A model generated the notes under the pieces. The model did not search any database and was not told where the DNA came from. It saw nothing but the letters and a program-made list of their open reading frames with translations. Made by a program: the position numbers and the translations under genes. DNA of 64,000 nt from Peltaster fructicola (lineage: Eukaryota; Ascomycota; Dothideomycetes). The stretch covers positions 2,667,501-2,731,500 of the forward strand of contig CP051140.1 in assembly GCA_001592805.2 (NCBI GenBank), in the 5' to 3' direction. Below are positions 62,549 to 64,000 of the stretch, piece by piece (position 1 is the stretch's first letter; every line of letters begins with the position of its first letter).

Positions 62549-63376
62549 TTAGAGCTGGAACTCTGAGTCTCGTCGGAGCTGTGCTATGAGCTTGCGATGA
62601 GTCCATGGATCACATTGGTGGCAGAAGTAATCCTCTTTGGTGTCTTTTGGTACTGCATCTACCATACACTCGGTATGTTGCCAAACTCTGCATGTGTCGC
62701 ATTGTATCATTGGGTCTTTGTCATCCTTTGTACAGCCGCAGGCGCAGCGGACAGCTTCTTCATCACCTTCTGCAATGGTGAAGAACTCAGGAAGGAGGTG
62801 AGCATCAGCTACAGTGTCCTTCCTCTTCCTGACCCTCCTGGCGACGCCTCTGAAACGGTGTTCGAGGAACTCTCGTCGCAGAGTGGATGCCTTCTTTGCT
62901 TGCAGTACGTTGCTAGGCAGCTGATGACCATTCATGATTGGTATTTGTACGCCTTTGCCGGCGCAAGGCGGCTGAAACTTGCTTCTTGGCTTGTTCTCTG
63001 CTATGGTGATGGCGGAGCCTGCGACCTTGGTCTTCTTTGGTGCCGGGATGTCCTCGATGGGTTCTTCATGTCGAACACGCTTTCGGCCAGCAGTTCCCAG
63101 AGCTGACGATGGCCGTGTGACACGATCGACCACCGAAGAAATTCTGGGAAGCTTTGGCTTGAGAGCGGAAAGCTTTGCGAATGTGTGTCGTCTCTCCGAA
63201 ACGTCGATGTCGGCCGGCAGCAGCCGGGACCACTCATTGTCAGAGAAGACGACCATGGCATCTTCACGCGCGAGGGAGAAGAAGGCGACACGAGCAACGC
63301 CCGCACAGTGGCTGCTCATACGAACCAGACCACGTGCATAGACGTACTCTTCGAAGGTGTATGGGAGCTCAGACAT
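62549..63376 (-). CDS. PHD-finger protein
   Basis: Minus strand, single exon, 275 residues. Near the C-terminus lies a C4HC3 PHD finger: VRCACGCTKDDKDPMIQCDT, CRVWQHTECMVDA, then YFCHQCDPWTH. The aromatic Trp in CRVWQH is typical of fingers that read methylated H3K4 (inference). The middle is basic and Pro-rich with KRVRHEEPIED and PAPKKTKVAG, probable nuclear-localisation elements, and a charged region RFRGVARRVRKRKD. The N-terminus (MSELPYTFEEYVYARGLVRM) has no domain I recognise. It may belong to a chromatin complex such as Set3- or Rpd3-type deacetylase complexes, but the family is not certain. It ends 110 bp from the PRMT3 stop, tail to tail. Confidence 0.85.
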   Translation of the reverse strand: MSELPYTFEEYVYARGLVRMSSHCAGVARVAFFSLAREDAMVVFSDNEWSRLLPADIDVSERRHTFAKLSALKPKLPRISSVVDRVTRPSSALGTAGRKRVRHEEPIEDIPAPKKTKVAGSAITIAENKPRSKFQPPCAGKGVQIPIMNGHQLPSNVLQAKKASTLRREFLEHRFRGVARRVRKRKDTVADAHLLPEFFTIAEGDEEAVRCACGCTKDDKDPMIQCDTCRVWQHTECMVDAVPKDTKEDYFCHQCDPWTHRKLIAQLRRDSEFQL

Positions 63377-63965
63377 TGTCGTACAAGGGAGTCTTTTGTT
63401 GGTAGTAGTGGTGGAGAGTTTCGATGATCGTAGAGAAGTGCATAGATGGGATCACATGGAAAGAAAGGAGATGGGAGTGCTTGAAGGAGTATTTGAAAGA
63501 CATACCTCACCTCCATGTGAAATACATGTGGTTTTGAAGTGAATTGAGAGCTGCTCGACAGCTGATTGTGGTAACCTCATTCAAAGGCAACCTGACAATC
63601 GACCTTGTCTCAGCAGCTGCAAAGTCCACAAGTTCAATTGAGCCGCTATCATCGTAGAACGTAGCGTTGAGCATGTCAGCAACATGTAATGCACTTGTCA
63701 TAGTGCTTGCTCGCAGATCTGACGATTGCTGTATCATGACCTCTGAGCAAAGTCAATGGCGAAGCGATGTGAAACGTTGATGATGTGTTCCAGTAGTGCT
63801 GGGTCCTCGTCAGAAAGACACAGTAGAGAATGCTGGTGAAGGACTGTCGTCGAAATCGTCTATAGAGCTTGACTTCACCGCCTGAAGTGAAGCGGAATTC
63901 TGCCACCGAAGAATATCGAAATAGTCCGCATTAGCAAAGACATACGACTACATCTACACTACAAT
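63377..63965. other. Divergent spacer with fragmentary open frames on the minus strand
   Basis: Two short minus-strand frames (63676-63906 and 63507-63737) and a third frame between them (LSDEDPALLEHIINVSHRFA) look partly protein-like but do not join by any clear GT-AG pair. They may be a gene remnant or long 5' UTRs. No function assigned. Confidence 0.3.
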
Positions 63966-64000
63966 ATGGGTCGCGGCAAGTTCAGGAAGGGCGGCCGAGG
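63966..64000 (+). CDS. Start of a Gly/Arg-rich protein, cut by the window edge
   Basis: ATG63966 opens MGRGKFRKGGRG, running off the right end. The preceding bases (cactacaatATG) are a good fungal start context. RGG/GR-rich beginnings like this are common in RNA-binding or nucleolar proteins, but 11 codons cannot identify the gene. Confidence 0.55.
   Translation, partial: MGRGKFRKGGR

Noticed and set aside
1-64000. CRISPR arrays, rRNA, tRNA genes, transposons or virus-derived elements
   Set aside because: Reading both strands I found no repeat-spacer pattern, no transposase, integrase or reverse-transcriptase motifs and no long terminal repeats; short tRNAs could still be missed without a covariance search.

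Overview
This window is nuclear DNA of a filamentous ascomycete (Pezizomycotina), most likely a dothideomycete; the class is an inference from the gene families and cannot be fixed from the sequence alone. The evidence is the family content (Zn2Cys6 regulator, fused CYP505 P450-reductase, Stc1-domain protein, rhodopsin-domain membrane protein, DUF6606/DUF3638/DUF3645 giant protein, fungal S41 protease) and very uniform short introns, mostly 43-56 nt, with GT-AG ends and CTAAC-like branch sites. I recognise no rRNA, tRNA, CRISPR array or transposon.

Layout. 0.3-12.3 kb: a run of plus-strand metabolic genes: SDR oxidoreductase, monocarboxylate-type MFS transporter, GT31-type glycosyltransferase, secreted type-B carboxylesterase, extended SDR/epimerase and a CYP505 self-sufficient P450. 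12.5-14.0 kb: acetylornithine aminotransferase (ARG8) with a perfect Gcn4/Cpc1-type site upstream. 14.1-16.6 kb: secreted S41 protease on the minus strand, with an ambiguous 49-nt segment. 17.4-18.3 kb: decayed SDR gene. 18.4-28.2 kb: a giant DUF6606/DUF3638/DUF3645 locus on the minus strand, interrupted by an in-frame TAG and a 420-nt non-coding stretch. 29.7-31.8 kb: two-HKD phospholipase D-like protein. 32.6-34.3 kb: anthranilate synthase component I (TRP2) with an overlapping uORF. 34.5-40 kb: Stc1-domain protein, F-box protein, an unknown protein and a UBC-fold protein without the active-site cysteine. 40-43.2 kb: gene-poor. 43.2-50.1 kb: MFS transporter, frameshifted FAD monooxygenase and a Zn2Cys6 factor of the UaY/Ppr1 type. 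51.2-64 kb: rhodopsin-domain protein with a repeated C-terminal motif, SPB4 helicase, OPT transporter, an eight-exon secreted protein, PRMT3, a PHD-finger protein and the start of a Gly/Arg-rich protein at the right edge.

How the genes work together. Housekeeping genes (ARG8, TRP2, SPB4, PRMT3) are intact. Reading-frame lesions sit only in accessory genes: S41 protease, SDR, DUF3638 locus and FAD monooxygenase. ARG8 and TRP2 both carry Gcn4/Cpc1 elements and probably share amino-acid starvation control. The esterase, two SDR-type enzymes, CYP505 and MFS transporter could form a small catabolic or detoxification neighbourhood, but there is no PKS, NRPS or terpene synthase, so I do not call a biosynthetic cluster. 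The most unusual items are the broken or split DUF3638 locus and the five D-x-GG-LL tail repeats of the rhodopsin-domain protein.
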